Shown: piece after piece, positions 46,575 to 59,580 of the stretch
How the letters are laid out: each line of letters begins with the position of its first letter
Numbering within the stretch: position 1 is the stretch's first letter
Assembly (NCBI RefSeq): GCF_023278565.1
Contig: NC_064674.1
Coordinates: 248,001 to 312,000, forward strand
Source of the DNA: Colletotrichum lupini
Lineage: Eukaryota > Ascomycota > Sordariomycetes > Glomerellales > Glomerellaceae
Direction of reading: 5' to 3'
DNA: 64,000 nucleotides
Notes under the pieces: generated by a model
What the model was told of the DNA's origin: nothing
Database searches by the model: none
Seen by the model: only the letters and a program-made list of their open reading frames with translations
Translations under genes and position numbers: made by a program

Positions 46575-47698
46575 GTAAATATTTATATTTATTTATATAT
46601 TCTATCTTTACTAACTACTCGGGTAGTTCGTAATATCGTTTATATAGTATTAATACACGGTATTAATAAATACTTATACTATCTCGCTAGACTATTTTTT
46701 TAAATTTTCCAACTTTTTAACTTTCCTTTTTATAAAACTTATAACTACGGATTATTAATAATAATAAATACCTAACGTTATTACTTTATAAGCCTATTAT
46801 ATACCTAGCTAAGTTAGCTACCCTTTTAAATATAATAGCTTATAATAATAGTATTAAAGATACCCTCGTCGCTATTATTAAGAATAATACTAACCTTCTT
46901 ATTACTAATATTTACTATATATATATATATACACAGTCTATCGAGACAGTGGGAGTATTTATTGATACTATGTATTACTACTGTATAATCGATATTAAGA
47001 ATCGCCCGAGCAGCTAGCAAAGGCAGAAATAAAAAACAAATATATATATACACATTCGTTACTTCGTTTTTTTTTATTAAAATTAAAAACGCTTCCCTTA
47101 TTATTATTATTACTATCGCTATCTAACCGTCTACCTTAAGTATACTTTATTAAAATACTAAGATATTATTAATAACTCGTCGACCCTTAGGGCTTTTTTA
47201 ATAACTAGAAGTTATTTAATTTTATAAATATTATATTAAATAACCCCGAGGTATAAAGAGACTACTTTAATAAATACCATATTAATAATATCGATTTATA
47301 AAAAATAGATAAATATATTATAATAAGTATTACTCTTATTAATACCTTTTTAATATAATAAAATATAAATAAGCTTAGACTTAATAATATAATTAAGAGC
47401 TTAAAAAGAGCGTAAATAAGCGTATTAAATAAGAATATTACGGAGAGGTTATTATTAAATAAAATAAAGGGAGAAAGTAAGGAGTAGTATTTAGCTATTA
47501 AAAAAGTAATTAATATATTATAATAATAGGGTTATTAATATCTTAAGTTTAGTTAGTATTAATAATTATAGCTAGCTATAGTTAGTTATAAAGTTTTATT
47601 AAAGTACGTAACAAGAATACTTAATATTAACCCTAATAAACTAGCTTGTTTATAAAGGCGAAGATAGCCCCTAATAAAGCGGACCGGACCCCAAAGGG
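46575..47698 (-). mobile_element. R1 element nested in R1
   Basis: Minus orientation. The tail is near 46575-46600 and the 5' end GGGACC-type CCCTTTGGGGTCC reads back from 47698. It contains the 105-bp R1 copy at 46936-47040. Confidence 0.6.
46936..47040 (+). mobile_element. R1 shortest form (105 bp)
   Basis: Starts GTCTATCGAGACAGTGGG and ends GCAAAGGCAGAAATAAAAAA-CAAA. It is flanked by TATATATATACACA (46922-46935 and 47041-47054). It keeps CA and TG dinucleotides (GACAG, CTGT, GCAAAGG), so it looks young or protected from RIP. The minus-strand frame 46826-47053 is fortuitous. Confidence 0.75.
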
Positions 47699-48390
47699 AT
47701 AGGGTAAATATAGTTTATAAAAGTCGGCGTTAGCTATTCTTAATAATAGCGATAATAGTATTTTTAATATTACCGTTATAAGCTATTATTACTTAGAGGG
47801 TTATAAACTTAGCTAAGTAGACGTAGGCTTATAAAGTAACAATATTATACTTAATATTATTATATAATTTATAATTATAAACGTTATAAAAAAGAAAGTT
47901 TAAAAAAGCAAAAAAGTATTTTAAAAAAAATAGTTTAACGAGATAGTAAGAGTATTTATTAATATTATATATTAATACTATATAACTGATATTAAGAATC
48001 GCCCGTATAGTTAATAAGAATAAAAATAAAAATGAAAAATAAGTAATATACGTAATATACTTTAAGTACCCCTTTAGGGTCCGGTCCGCCTTATTAAGGG
48101 CTATTTTCGCCTTTATAAGTAAGCTAGTTTATTAAAGTTAATATTTATTTTTATATTCTACTTCTACTAGCTACTCGGGCAGTTCTTAATATTTATTATA
48201 TAATACTAATATATAGTATTAAAAGATACTCTTACTATTTCGATAAACTATTTTTTCTTTTAGACTTTTTATTTTTTTAACTTTCCCTCTTATAAAGTTT
48301 ATAATTACGGATTATTAACGGCGTTATTAAGCGCCCGACGCTACTACTTTATAAGCCTATCTATAGCTTACTAAGTAATAGTAGTTTATA

Positions 48391-48776
48391 TAGTGCTTTT
48401 TTTCCGGCTTTATAAGTATAAAAAATCGACTTTAATAAGATTACGCTTTTAAAAGAAATTATACGATATAATATACTTTTTAATTATATAATACGCGCAA
48501 TATATCCTAAGTACGCGCTTAACGTAATATAATAATTTTAATATAAAAACTACTATTTAATTTAAAATAAATAAGCTACCCTCTTTAGTAGCGGCGCTAG
48601 TTAAAAAGGTTAATAGTAGAGGTTAGCTATAATAGTTAACTATAATAATTAGCTATAATAGTCGGCTATAATAGTTAAAAGCAGCCCTTAACCGCAGAGG
48701 TTCTAAACTTTAATAGCGACGTAGAGGTTTCTAAAGAAAGAGCCAAATAGGCTAATATTTACTACTTTACCGTACC
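48391..48776 (-). mobile_element. 5'-truncated R2
   Basis: 386 bp. The 3' end of R2 (TAGTGCTTTTTTTCCGGC on the plus strand) is intact, but the copy stops before the 12-bp array and 5' hairpin. The duplication GTAATAGTAGTTTATA (48375-48390 and 48777-48792) is 16 bp. A few bases before the right junction (TACCGTACC) do not belong to the expected R2 interior. Truncation at the 5' side only is typical of reverse-transcription-coupled insertion. Confidence 0.7.
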
Positions 48777-49261
48777 GTAATAGTAGTTTATAATAATAAT
48801 ATTAGAGATGCCCTCGTCGTTATTATTAAGAATAATATCGACTACGATATCTACCCTAGTACTTTTAACTTTATTCGTATATATATATATATTCGTTACC
48901 TCGTTTTTTTTATTAAAATTAAAAACGCTTCTCTAGCTATTTATTATTATTACGCTATTATTATTATATTATTACTATTACTATTTAACTATTTACCTTA
49001 AGTATATTTTATTAAAATACTAAGACGTTAATAACTCGTTAACTCTTAGGGCTTCTTTAATAATTAGAAGTTCGATCTTATATATATTATACTGAATATC
49101 CCCGAGCTATAAAAAGCCCACTTTAATAAATACTATATTTATAATATTAATTTATAAAAAACGAATAAATATATTATAATAAACTTTGCCCTTATTAGTA
49201 CTCTTTTATTATAATAGAGTAGTATAAATAAACTTAAATTTAATCATATAATTAGGAGCTT

Positions 49262-51023
49262 CCCCCCAACGGAGTAATTTACCGGGGCCGTACCGTATAT
49301 TACGTATTAAAAAAAACTAGGTATATTATATTTTATACTTAACTACTAATTAAAACTCTTAACCTTTTATTACCCGTTTAGAGAGCGAGCTATACCTACT
49401 TTAATATATATAAGACCTCTTAGTACTAACTCGTATAAGTAACTAGATCTTATATTATATACTCCTTTTTATTAAAAATTAAGGGACCCCTTATATATTC
49501 TTTTATATTTATAATATAGCCTATATTAAAAAGATTTTTTAGTTTTATAAAATATAATTTCTAAGCTAGTATTAATATATTTAATCTCAATATTTATATT
49601 AGCCCGGCTATTTATAGTATTTATATTATTACTTAGCTAGAATTTATATTATTAAAAAGTACTATACTACTTTTTAAGTATATTTACGTTAATTATAATA
49701 GTTAGGGCGTTAATAGGGCCTAATTTATCGAGCCCTAAAGGAGGGAACCTATTGAGTAGTATTTTTAATAAAACAAGTTCTTAACGAGTAGTAGTTTATA
49801 TATTAATAAGTTCGTTTAATAAGTTTATTTAATAAATTAACTTAGTTTAAATAGAGCTTTAAGTAATATTAAAAATATTAAAAATAAAAAGAATTTTTAT
49901 AAATTTTAATATAAGTAGCTAAATATTAGCCCTTTTAGCTCTTTTTTTTAAGAGTTCTACTAGGGGGGCTATGTTAGTTAGCTAGGGGGGCTATATCCTA
50001 CTTTTCTTAAAGTAATCCGACTAATAAGAGGCCAGGGATTATTCCGACCGATTTTTATTACTACTAATTACCTACTTCTACTTCTACTTCTACTTCTATT
50101 TTTATTTTTATTTCTATTTTTATTTACTTATTTTAGCTTACTTATTTTAACCTATTTTAACCTCGCTATTATTACTTATAAAAAGTAAAGTTATGACGAC
50201 TTTTCAATAAAAGTACTATTAATTAACTTAATTACTTTTATATAATTAGAGTACAATATACTTAACTTACCATATCTTATACTAATTATAATAATTAAAG
50301 AGCTTTAGGAGTACTTATAGGCCTATATATATAACTATAGCTTTATTATAATTTAATAGAACGCTAATAATTACTAAAGAGAGCTTAGATTACTTATATA
50401 CTTTAAGATTACTTATAACTACGATATTACTTACTAGCCTCGATAGCGCTAATAGAACTATAGCTCTAATAACTTAGTTAGCTAATTAAAGGCCGTAGTT
50501 AAGGAAGTTTTAATTAAAATTAAAAAAAATCGAGATTTATTAAGAACTCTCGATTACTATAATAAAAGCTAAGATAATTTTTAAATTATATAAGTTTGTA
50601 TGAATAAGTTCTGCGCGAGGCTAGTGGCTAAGAGAATTGCGATTATTTTATTAGTTAGAAAAGGTGGGACATAGCCCCCCTAGGTAACTAATATAGCCCC
50701 CCTAGTAGAACTCTTTTTAAAAACTTTTATATTTTTATTAGAGTTTAGAACCTCTATAATTAAGGGCCGCTTTTAATGTTTATAGCCGACCTTTATAATT
50801 AACCTTTTTAATTAATACTACCATAAAGTAGCTTACTTATACCGAATTATATAATAGTTTTTATATTAAAATTATTATATTACGTTAAGTGCGTACTTAG
50901 GGTATATTATACGTATTATATAGTTAAAAAGTATATTATATTATATAATTTCTTTTAAAAGCGTAATCTTATTAAAGTCTATCTTTTCTGCTTATAAAGT
51001 AAAAAAAAAAAAAAACCCTACTA
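49262..51023 (+). mobile_element. R2 element interrupted by a TIR element
   Basis: Starts CCCCCCAACGGAGTAATT and ends AAAACCCTACTA, with the perfect 15-bp duplication TATAATTAGGAGCTT (49247-49261 and 51024-51038). Removing the 765-bp TIR element leaves about 1.0 kb. Confidence 0.75.
49951..50715. mobile_element. DNA transposon-like element with about 58-bp TIRs
   Basis: The ends are inverted repeats: AGAGTTCTACTAGGGGGGCT at 49951 and its complement ending at 50715, matching for roughly 58 bp with mostly transition differences. Each end carries CTAGGGGGGCTAT twice as a direct repeat about 27 bp apart, as transposase-binding sites often are. Flanks suggest TTTTA on both sides, but the AT-rich context makes the duplication length uncertain. 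No transposase can be read. 765 bp is too short for one, so it is non-autonomous. Superfamily undetermined. Confidence 0.65.
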
Positions 51024-51837
51024 TATAATTAGGAGCTTAAAGAAAGTATAAATAAGCGTATTAAATAAGAATATTAATAAAGAGAGGTTATTATTAAGAA
51101 AAATAAAAAGAGAAAGTAAGAGGTAGTATTTAGTTATTAAAAAGGCGATTAATATATTATAATAAGATCGTTAGTATTTTAAGTTTAGTCAGTATTAATA
51201 GTTAATAACGGCTACGGCCGGCTATAGTTAGTTATAAAGTTTTATTAAAATACGTAAAAAGAATACTTAATATTAATCTTAATAAACTAGCTTATTTATA
51301 AAAGCAAAGATAGCCCCTAATAAGGCGGACCGGACCCTAAAGGGATTAAAGCTAATATTAAATATTTTTATTACGTACTTTATAAAACTTTATAACTAAT
51401 TATAGCCGGTCATAGCCGTTATTAAATACTAATTACTCCGCTATTATAATATATTAATTACCTTTTTAATAACTAAATACTACCCCTTACTTTTTCTTTT
51501 TATTTTATTTAATAATAAACTCTTTTTAATATTCCTATTTAATACGCTTACTTACGCTCTTTTTAAGCCCTTAATTATATTATTAAGTCTAGACTTATTT
51601 ATATTATTATATTATATTAAAAGGCTACTAATAAGGGCGACGCTTATTATAATATATCTATTCGTTTTTTATAAATTAATATTATTAATATAATATTTAT
51701 TAAGGCGGTTTTTTTATAACTCGGGGTCGTTTAGTATGATACTTATAAAATCGAACTTTTAGTTATTAAAAAAGCCCTAAGGGTCGACGAGTTATTAGTA
51801 GCGTCTTAGTATTTTAATAAAATATATTTAAGGTAGA

Positions 51838-51941
51838 GTCTATCGAGATAGTGGGAGTATTTATTAATACTATATATTAATACTATGTAATCGATATTAA
51901 GAACTGCCCGAGCAACTAGTAAAGGCCAAATAAAAAAATAA
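51838..51941 (+). mobile_element. R1 shortest form (104 bp)
   Basis: Starts at the same base as the 46936 copy (GTCTATCGAGATAGTGGG) and ends in an A-rich tail. The duplication is ATATTTAAGGTAGA / ATACTTAAGGTAGA (51824-51837, 51942-51955) with one T/C change. Confidence 0.72.
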
Positions 51942-52330
51942 ATACTTAAGGTAGACGGTTAAATAGCGATAATAATAGCGATAATATAATAATAATAGTA
52001 CGATAGTAATAGCGTAATAGCGATTAAATAATAATAATAGCGTAATAATAATAGCGTAATAATAATAAATAGCGAGGGAAGCGTTTTTTAATTTTAATAA
52101 AAGAAACGAGGTAACGAATATATATATATATATATATAAGTTAAAGTTAAAGGTATTAGGGTAAATATCGTGCTTATAAAGGTTAGTATTATTTAATAAC
52201 AGCGACTAGGGCATCTCTAATACTACTATTATAAGCTATGATTACTTAGTAAGCTATAGACTTAGCTAAGTAAGCATAGGCTTATAAAGTAGTAGCGTTA
52301 AGTACTTAATATTATTATTAATAATCTATA

Positions 52331-54560
52331 TAGTGGTTTCTTTCCGGCTTTATAGGTATAAAATATCGACCTTAACGGGATTACGCTTTTAAAGAAAATT
52401 ATATAATATAATATACTTTTTAATTATATTTATTTTATTTATTTTAGTATTCTACCTTTGCTAGCTACTCAGGCAATTCTTAATATTAATTATATAGTAT
52501 TAATATACGGTATTAGTAAATACTTATACTATCTTACTAAACTATTTTTTTAAATTTTCTAACTTTTTAACTTTCCCTCTTATAAAGTTTATAACTACGG
52601 ATTATAAACGGCGATAGGCACCCGATACTACTACTTTATTAGCTTATTATGCACCTAGCTAAGTAAGCTACTTTTTTAAGTATAATAGCTTATAACGGTA
52701 GTATTAGAGATGCCCTCGTTACCGTTATTAAATAATATCGACCTCTATAAACTACGATATTTACCCTAGTACTTTTAATTTTACTTATATATATATATTT
52801 ATTACTTCGTTTCTTTTATTAAAATAAAAAAACGCTTCCCTCGCTATTTATTACTATCATATTATTATTATTACTATTACCATTTAATTATTTACCTTAA
52901 GTATATTTTATTAAAATATTAAGATATTATTAATAACTTATTAACCCTTAAGGCTTCTTTAATAACTAGAAGGTTAATCTTATAAGTATTATACTAAACG
53001 ACCCCGAGTTATAAAAAGACTACCTTAATAAATATTATATTAATAATATTAATTTATAAAAAACGAACAGATATATTATAACAAGCGTCGCCCTTATTAG
53101 TACCCTTTTAATATAATATAATAATATAAATAAGTCTAGACTCAATAATATAATTAAGAGCTTAGAAAGAGTATAAATAAGCGTATTAAATAGGAATAGT
53201 AATAAGGAGAGGTTATTATTAAATAAGATAAAAGGAGAAAGTAAGGGGTAGTATTCGGTTATTAAAAAGGTAATTAATATATTATAATAGGATTATTAAT
53301 ATTTATAGCCGGCTATTATTAATTATAAAGTTTGTTATGTAATAAAAACTTAATATCAACCTTAATAAACTAGCTTATTTATAAAGGCGAAGATGGCCCC
53401 TAATGAGGCGGACCGGACCCTAAAGGGCTTTTTAATTATATAATATACGTAATATATCCTAAGTACGCGCTTAACGTAATATGATAATTTCAATACGAAA
53501 ACTACTATTTAATTTAGAATAAGTAAGCTACTCTTTACGTAGCGGCGCTAGTTGAAAAGGTTAATAGTAGAGGTTAGCCGTAATAATTGGCTATAATAAT
53601 CGGCCGTAATAATTAGAAGCGGCCTTTTTTAACTATAGAGGTTCTAAACTTTAATAATAATATAGAGGTTTTTAGAAAAAGGGCTAAATAGGCTAATATC
53701 TACTACTTAGAGCTCGTAAAAATTCTTTTTATCCTTATCGCTTTTAATATTACCTAAAGCTACTCTCTATTAAACTAAATAAATTTACTAAATAAATCTA
53801 CTAAATAAATTTACTAAATAAATTTACTAAATAAATTTACTAAATAAATTTACTAAATAAACCTATTAATATATAAACTACTACTTAAATAGCTAGTTAG
53901 ATAACTAGTTAAAAAGTTAGCTAGTTAAAATACTACCTTAACGAGAACTTATTCTATTCTTAGTATATAGTTAGTAGTTAGTAAGTTAAAAATGCTTATT
54001 AATAAGTCTACCCCTCTCGGACTAGGTACCCTTAGCTAGCTCGACGCTATAGTTATTGTAACTAATATAAGTATACTTAAAAATTAATAAAATACTTTTT
54101 AATAATACGGAATTTAGCTAAGTAATAATACGAATACTATAAATAACTAGGCCGGTATAAATATTAAGATTTAGTATATTAATACCGGCTTAGTTATAAT
54201 AATTATAATAAACGGACTAGAGGTATATAAGGTTAGAATAATAAGCCGGTATTTTAAATAGTGCTTATAGGACCCCCTAAGTAATAATAATACTTATATA
54301 AAAAAATAGATTATATTAAACCTAGCTACCTACGTAAGCTAATACTAAGAGGTCCTATACGTATTAAAATAAGTAAAGCTTACCCTATAAGTAGCTAAAA
54401 CTTAGGAGGACTATAGTAAAAAGTTAAGAGTTAATAAAAAGGAGATAATAGTTAAGTCGGTTAATTATTTTAATTAGTAATTAGGTATAGAGCGCATTAT
54501 ACCTAGTTTTCCCTAATACGTAATACACAGTACGGCCCCGGCGGATCGCTCCGTCGGGGG
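52331..54560 (-). mobile_element. R2 element carrying a nested R1
   Basis: The 3' end (TAGTGGTTTCTTTCCGGC) is at 52331 and the 5' hairpin end (GGATCGCTCCGTCGGGGG) is at 54560. The duplication TATTAATAAT[C/T]TATA is at 52316-52330 and 54562-54576. The 12-bp array (about 6 units) lies near 53770-53870. R1 is inserted at 52429-53427. Confidence 0.72.
52429..53427 (-). mobile_element. R1 full-length element nested in R2
   Basis: 999 bp with the 13-bp duplication CTTTTTAATTATA (52416-52428 and 53428-53440). The 5' end CCCTTTAGGGTCCGGTCC reads back from 53427. Confidence 0.75.
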
Positions 54561-54879
54561 ATATTAATAATTTATAGTTATAAACTATATAAGAGGGAAA
54601 GTTAAAAAAGTAGAAAATCTAAAGAAGATAGTTTATTAAAATAGTAGGAGTATTTATTAATACTATATATTAATACTATATAAATAATATCAAGAACCGC
54701 CCGAGTAGCTAGTAAAGGTAGAATATTAAAATAAATTAAAATACTTAAGAATAAGTAAATAGTTAAATAGTAATAATCATAGCGATAGTATAATAATAAT
54801 AAATAGTAAGGGAAGCGTTTTTTAACTTTAATAAAAGAAACGAAATGATAAATATATATATATATATATATATAAGTAA

Positions 54880-57035
54880 CCCTCCGATAGAGTAATCCGC
54901 CGGGGCCGTACTATATATTACGTATTAAGGAAAACTAGGTATATTACGCTCTATACCTAATTAGTAATTAAAATTAACTAAGTCGACCGTTATCTTTTTT
55001 TTATTAATAGCTCCCGACCTTCTATTACGTAACTATTTAGAGGGTAAGTTACACTTATTTTAATATATATAAGACCTCTTAGTACTAGCCCGCATAAATA
55101 ATTAAATCCTATATTATATACTCTTTTTTATTAAGGGTTAAAGGACCCTTTATATATTCCTTTATATTTATAATATAGCCTATATTAAAAGGATTTCTAG
55201 GTTTATAAAATATAATTTTTAAACTAATATTAATATGATAATATTAACCTAGCTATTTACGGCGTTCGTACTATTACTTAACTAAATTTAATATTATTAA
55301 AAAGTACTACGCTACTCCTTAAGTATACTTATATTAATTATAATAACTAGGGTATTAAGGGGGCTTAAGAATTTATTAAGCCTCAGAGGGGGGGACTTAT
55401 TAAGGGGCATTTTTAAAGAGTATTAGCTTATTAATTACTAATTATATATTAAAAATATAGTAGCTTCTTAATAAGGAGTAGTTTATATATAGTGGTTTTC
55501 TTCCGGCTTTATAAGTATAAAAGATCGACCTTAATAGGATTACGCTTTTAAAAGAAATTATATAATACGGCATATTTGTTAATTATATAATATACGTAAT
55601 ATGCTCTAAGTACGTACTTAACGTAATATAGTAATTTTAATACGAAAACTATTATGTAATTTAGGATAAGTAAGCTATTTTATAGTAATATTAGCTAGAA
55701 AAGTTAATAATAAAAGTTAGTTATAAAAGTTTAAAGCGGCCCTTAATTATAGAGGTTCTAAACTTTAATAATAATGTAGAGGTTTTTAAAAAAAGGGCTA
55801 AAAGGGCTAATATCTAATTACTTTTTATACTAGAGTTTATGAAGATTTTTTTTATTCTTATTATTTTTAATATTATTTAAAGCTCTATTTAAACTAAAAG
55901 TATATTTACTAAATAAACTTATTGAACGAACTTATTAATATATAAACTATTACTTAGATAATTAGTTACATAACTAGTTAAGAGATTAGCTAGTTAAAAT
56001 ACTACCTCGTTAAGAACTTCTTAGTATGTAGTTAGTAATTAGCGGGCTAGGACTAAAGATACCCTTCGATAGGTCCCCCCCTCTAGGGCTCGATAGATTC
56101 TTAGGCCCCCTCGACGCCCTAGTTATCGTAATTAATATAAATATACTTAAAGAGTAATATAGTACTTTTTAATAATATAAAATCTAACTAAGTAATAATA
56201 TAAACGCTATAAATAGCTAAGCTAATACGGATATTAAAATTTAGTATATTAATATTAACTTAGAAATTATATTTTATAAATCTAAAAACCCTTTTAATAC
56301 GGGCTATATTATAAATATAAGGAAATATATAAGGGGTCACTTAACTTTTAATAAAAAGGAGTATATAATATAGGATTTAGTTACTTATATAGGTTAGTAT
56401 TAAGAGGTTTTATATATATTAGAGTGGGTATAGCTCGCCCTTTAAATAGCTAGAACTTAGAAGACAGCGGTAAAAGGTTAGGAGTTTTAATTAATAATTA
56501 GGTATAGAGCGTAATATACTTAGTTTTCTTTAATACGTAATATACGGTACGGCCCTAGCGGATTGCTCCGTTAGGGGGGTAGTAGTTTATATATTAATAA
56601 GTTTATTTGATAAGTTTATTTAGTAAATTTATCTAGTTCAAATAGAACTATAGGTAATATTAAAAATAATAAGAATAAAAAGAATCTTTATAAGCTTTAT
56701 TAAATATTAGCCCTTTTAGCCCTTTTTTTAAAAAAAAACCTCTACATTATTATTAAAGTTTAGAACCTCTATAGTTAAGAGCTATTTCTAACTTTTATAA
56801 CGAACTTTTATTATTAACCTTTTTAACTAGCGCTACTACGTAAAGGGTAGCTTACTTATCCTAGATTATATAATAGTTTTTATATTAAAACTATTATATT
56901 ACGTTAAGTACGTACTTAGGGTATATTATATATATTATATAATTAAAAAGTATATCGTACTATATAATTTCTTTTAAAAGCGTAATCCCGTTAAGGTCGA
57001 TCTTTTATACTTATAAACTAGAAAAAGAACTGCTA
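54880..57035 (+). mobile_element. R2 element carrying a nested R2
   Basis: Starts CCCTCCGATAGAGTAATCCG and ends GAAAAAGAACTGCTA, with the 15-bp duplication TATATATATAAGTAA (54865-54879 and 57036-57050). It is interrupted by an opposite R2 at 55490-56579. Confidence 0.72.
55490..56579 (-). mobile_element. R2 element nested in R2
   Basis: 1090 bp. The plus strand starts TAGTGGTTTTCTTCCGGC and ends GATTGCTCCGTTAGGGGGG. The duplication AGTAGTTTATATA is at 55477-55489 and 56581-56593. Confidence 0.72.
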
Positions 57036-57395
57036 TATATATATAAGTAAAATTAAAATAGGGTAGATATCGTACTTATAAAGGTTAATATTATTTAATA
57101 ATAATAACGACGGCATTTCTATTACTATACTATTATAAGTTATTATTATTTAAAAGGGTAATTAACTTAGCTAGGTAAGCGTAGACTTATAAAATAGTAG
57201 TATCGGGTACTAAATATTATTATTAATAATCTATAACTAAAGACTTTATAAGAGGGAAAGTTAAAAAGTTAGAAAATTTAAAAACAAATAGTTTATCAAA
57301 ATAGTAGGAGTATTTATTAATATTATATGCTAATACTATTTAATCAATATTAAGAACCGCCTGAGTAATTAGTAAAGATAGAATATAAAATAAAA

Positions 57396-57622
57396 TATCA
57401 TATTTAAATACTAATTAAGTATAATAAATACTTATTTTAATTAGCTACGGGGCTAAGTTTATAACTTTACGAAGTAGTTGAAGCTACTTATTTAACAATA
57501 ATAAGCTACTTGACAAGAGGCTACTTAACGGGAGGTTATTTAATAATAAAATACTACTCGCGGGTATAAATATTAAATTCGGAATCTTTTAGTTATATAA
57601 CTACTTATATAAATTAGTTATC
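57396..57622. other. AT-rich host sequence outside R1/R2
   Basis: Carries a run of related GAGGCTACTTAACGGGAGGT-like and AAGCTACTTATTTAAC-like strings, suggesting a small degenerate tandem repeat. No gene. Confidence 0.4.
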
Positions 57623-59240
57623 CCCCTAACGGAGCAATCTGCCGGGGCCGTACCGTATATTACGTATTAAAAATAACTAAGTATACTGCGTTCTATACCC
57701 AATTATTAATTCAAATAGCTCCTAATTTTCTACCCCCTATTTAGAGGGCGAGCTATACTTATTTTAATATATATAAGGCCTTTTAATACTACCCTATATG
57801 AATAACTAAATCCTATATTATATACTCTTTTTTATTAAAAGTTAGGGGACCCTTCATATATTCTTTTACGTTTATACTATAGCTTATATAGCGGTTTCGT
57901 TTTCGGCTTTATAGGTATAAAAGATCGACCTTAACGGGATTACGGTTTTAAAAAAAATTATATAATATAATATACTTTTTAACTATATAATACATATAAT
58001 ATACCCTAAGTACGTACTTAATATAATATAATAATTTTAATGTAAAAACCGCTATATAATTCGGGATAAGTAAGCTACCCTACGGCGGCGCTAGTTAAAA
58101 AGGTTAATAATAAAGGTCGGCTATAAAAGTTAGAAGTAGCCCTTAACTATAAAGGTTCTAAACTTTAATAGTAATATAGAGGTTTTTAAAAAAAGGGCTA
58201 AAAAGGCTAATATTTAGCTACTTTTTAGAGCTTATAAAGATTCTTTCTATTTTTATTACTTTTAATATTATCTAAAGCTCTATTTAAACTAAATAAATCT
58301 ACTAAATAAACCTATTAAACGAACTTATTAATATATAAACTACTACTTTATTAAAAATGCCCCTCGATAGGTCCCCCCCTCTGGGGCTCGATAGATTAGG
58401 CCCCGTTAACACCCTAGCTATCGTAGCTAATATAAGCACGCTTAAGGAGTAGTATAGTACTTTTTAATAGTATAAAATCTAGCTAGGTAATAATATAAAT
58501 GCTATAAACAGCTAGGCTAATATAAATATTAAAATCCGGTATATTAATGCTAATTTAGAAATTATACTTTACGGAACTAAAAATCCCTTTAATGTAAGTT
58601 ATATTATAAATATAAGGGAATATATAAGGGGTCCCCTAACTCTTAATAAAAAGGAGTATATAATATAAGATCTAGCCGCTTATATAAGCTAGTACTAAGA
58701 GGTCTTCTATACGTTAAAGTAGGTATAGCTCGCCCTTTAAACGGGTAGTAAAAGGTCGGGAGCTATTAATAAAAGGGAGATAACGGTCGAATTAATTAAC
58801 TATTTTAATTAATAGTTAGGTATAGAGCGCAATATACTTAGTTTTTTTTAATACGTAATATACGGTACGGCCCCGGCGGATTGCTCCGTCGGGGGGATAA
58901 TATAGCTTATATTAAAAAGATTTTTAATTTTATAAAATATAATTTCTAAATTAATATTAATATATTAAATTTTAATATTTATATTAACTTAATTATTTAT
59001 AATATTTATATTATTACTTAGCTAGATTTTATATTATTAAGAAATATTATATTACTTTTTAAGTATAATTATATTAGTTACGATAGCTAGGGCGTCGAGG
59101 GGGCCGAAGAATTTATTAAGCCCCAAAGGGGGGGGCCTATTAAGGGGCATTTTTAAAATAAGTTCTTAACGAAGTAATATTTTAATTAGCTAACCTCTTA
59201 ACTAATTATCTAACTAGTTATCTAAGTAGTAATTTATATA
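57623..59240 (+). mobile_element. R2 element, 3' end missing, with nested R2
   Basis: Starts CCCCCTAACGGAGCAATC at 57623 and is interrupted by R2 (57889-58896). It resumes to about 59240, where R1 begins. I did not find its 3' end beyond that R1. Confidence 0.55.
57889..58896 (-). mobile_element. R2 element nested in R2
   Basis: 1008 bp from TAGCGGTTTCGTTTTCGGC to TTGCTCCGTCGGGGGG. The duplication is ATACTATAGCTTATA (57874-57888) against ATAATATAGCTTATA (58897-58911), one mismatch. Confidence 0.7.
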
Positions 59241-59580
59241 TTTCTTTTTATTTCTACCTTAACTAACTACTTAGGTAATTCTCAATATTAGTTATATAGC
59301 ATTAATATATAATATTAGCGGATACTCTTACTATCTCGTTAGATTATTTTTTTTAAATATTCTTTTACTTTTTTAACCTTTCCTTCTTATAAAGTTTATA
59401 ATTACGGATTAATAATAAGATTAAGTATAATATTACTACTTTATAAACTATTTACTTAGCTAAGCTCATAGCCCTTTAAGTAATAGTAGTTTATGATAGT
59501 AGTATTAGAGATATTATTATTATTATTATTAAGAATAGCTAGTACTAACCTTATATTTACTTTTATTTAATTTCACTTAT

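Larger units (their letters stand above)
46039..48042 (+). mobile_element. R1 full-length element with nested R1 copies
   Basis: The 5' end CCCTTTAGGGTCCGGTCC at 46039 and the A-rich tail at about 48015-48042 belong to one element, because both ends abut TAATATACGTAAT (13 bp, at 46026-46038 and just after 48042). Inside lie a short minus-strand R1 at about 46140-46245 and a second full-length R1 in minus orientation at about 46575-47698. Confidence 0.6.
48147..51344 (-). mobile_element. R1 element carrying nested R2 copies
   Basis: Minus orientation. The duplication ATTAAAG[T/C]TAATATT flanks it (about 48130-48146 and 51345-51359). It is interrupted by the truncated R2 at 48391-48776 and by the R2 at 49262-51023. 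Confidence 0.6.
48070..54740 (+). mobile_element. R1 full-length element split by several insertions
   Basis: 5' end CCCTTTAGGGTCCGGTCC at 48070. The body resumes at 51345 (ATTAAAGCTAATATT, the duplicate of the sequence before 48147) and again at about 54562, with the CGCCCGAGTAGCTAGTAAAGG motif and A-rich tail near 54700-54740. Insertions in it are the R1 at about 48147-51344, the 104-bp R1 at 51838-51941 and the R2 at 52331-54560. Confidence 0.5.
54741..57395 (+). mobile_element. R1 3' portion with a large nested R2
   Basis: Left piece 54741-54864 matches the R1 interior (AACTTTAATAAAAGAAACG and the TATATA run). It resumes after 57050 and ends with the CGCCTGAGTAATTAGTAAAG motif and tail near 57360-57395. 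The true 5' end is not seen. Confidence 0.5.

Noticed and set aside
46826..47053. Minus-strand frame of 75 codons
   Set aside because: It lies across the junction of a nested R1 copy and a TA-rich run, and has no coding character.
53760..53880. Regular short repeats resembling a CRISPR array
   Set aside because: A 12-bp tandem repeat without spacers, internal to a transposable element in a eukaryotic genome.
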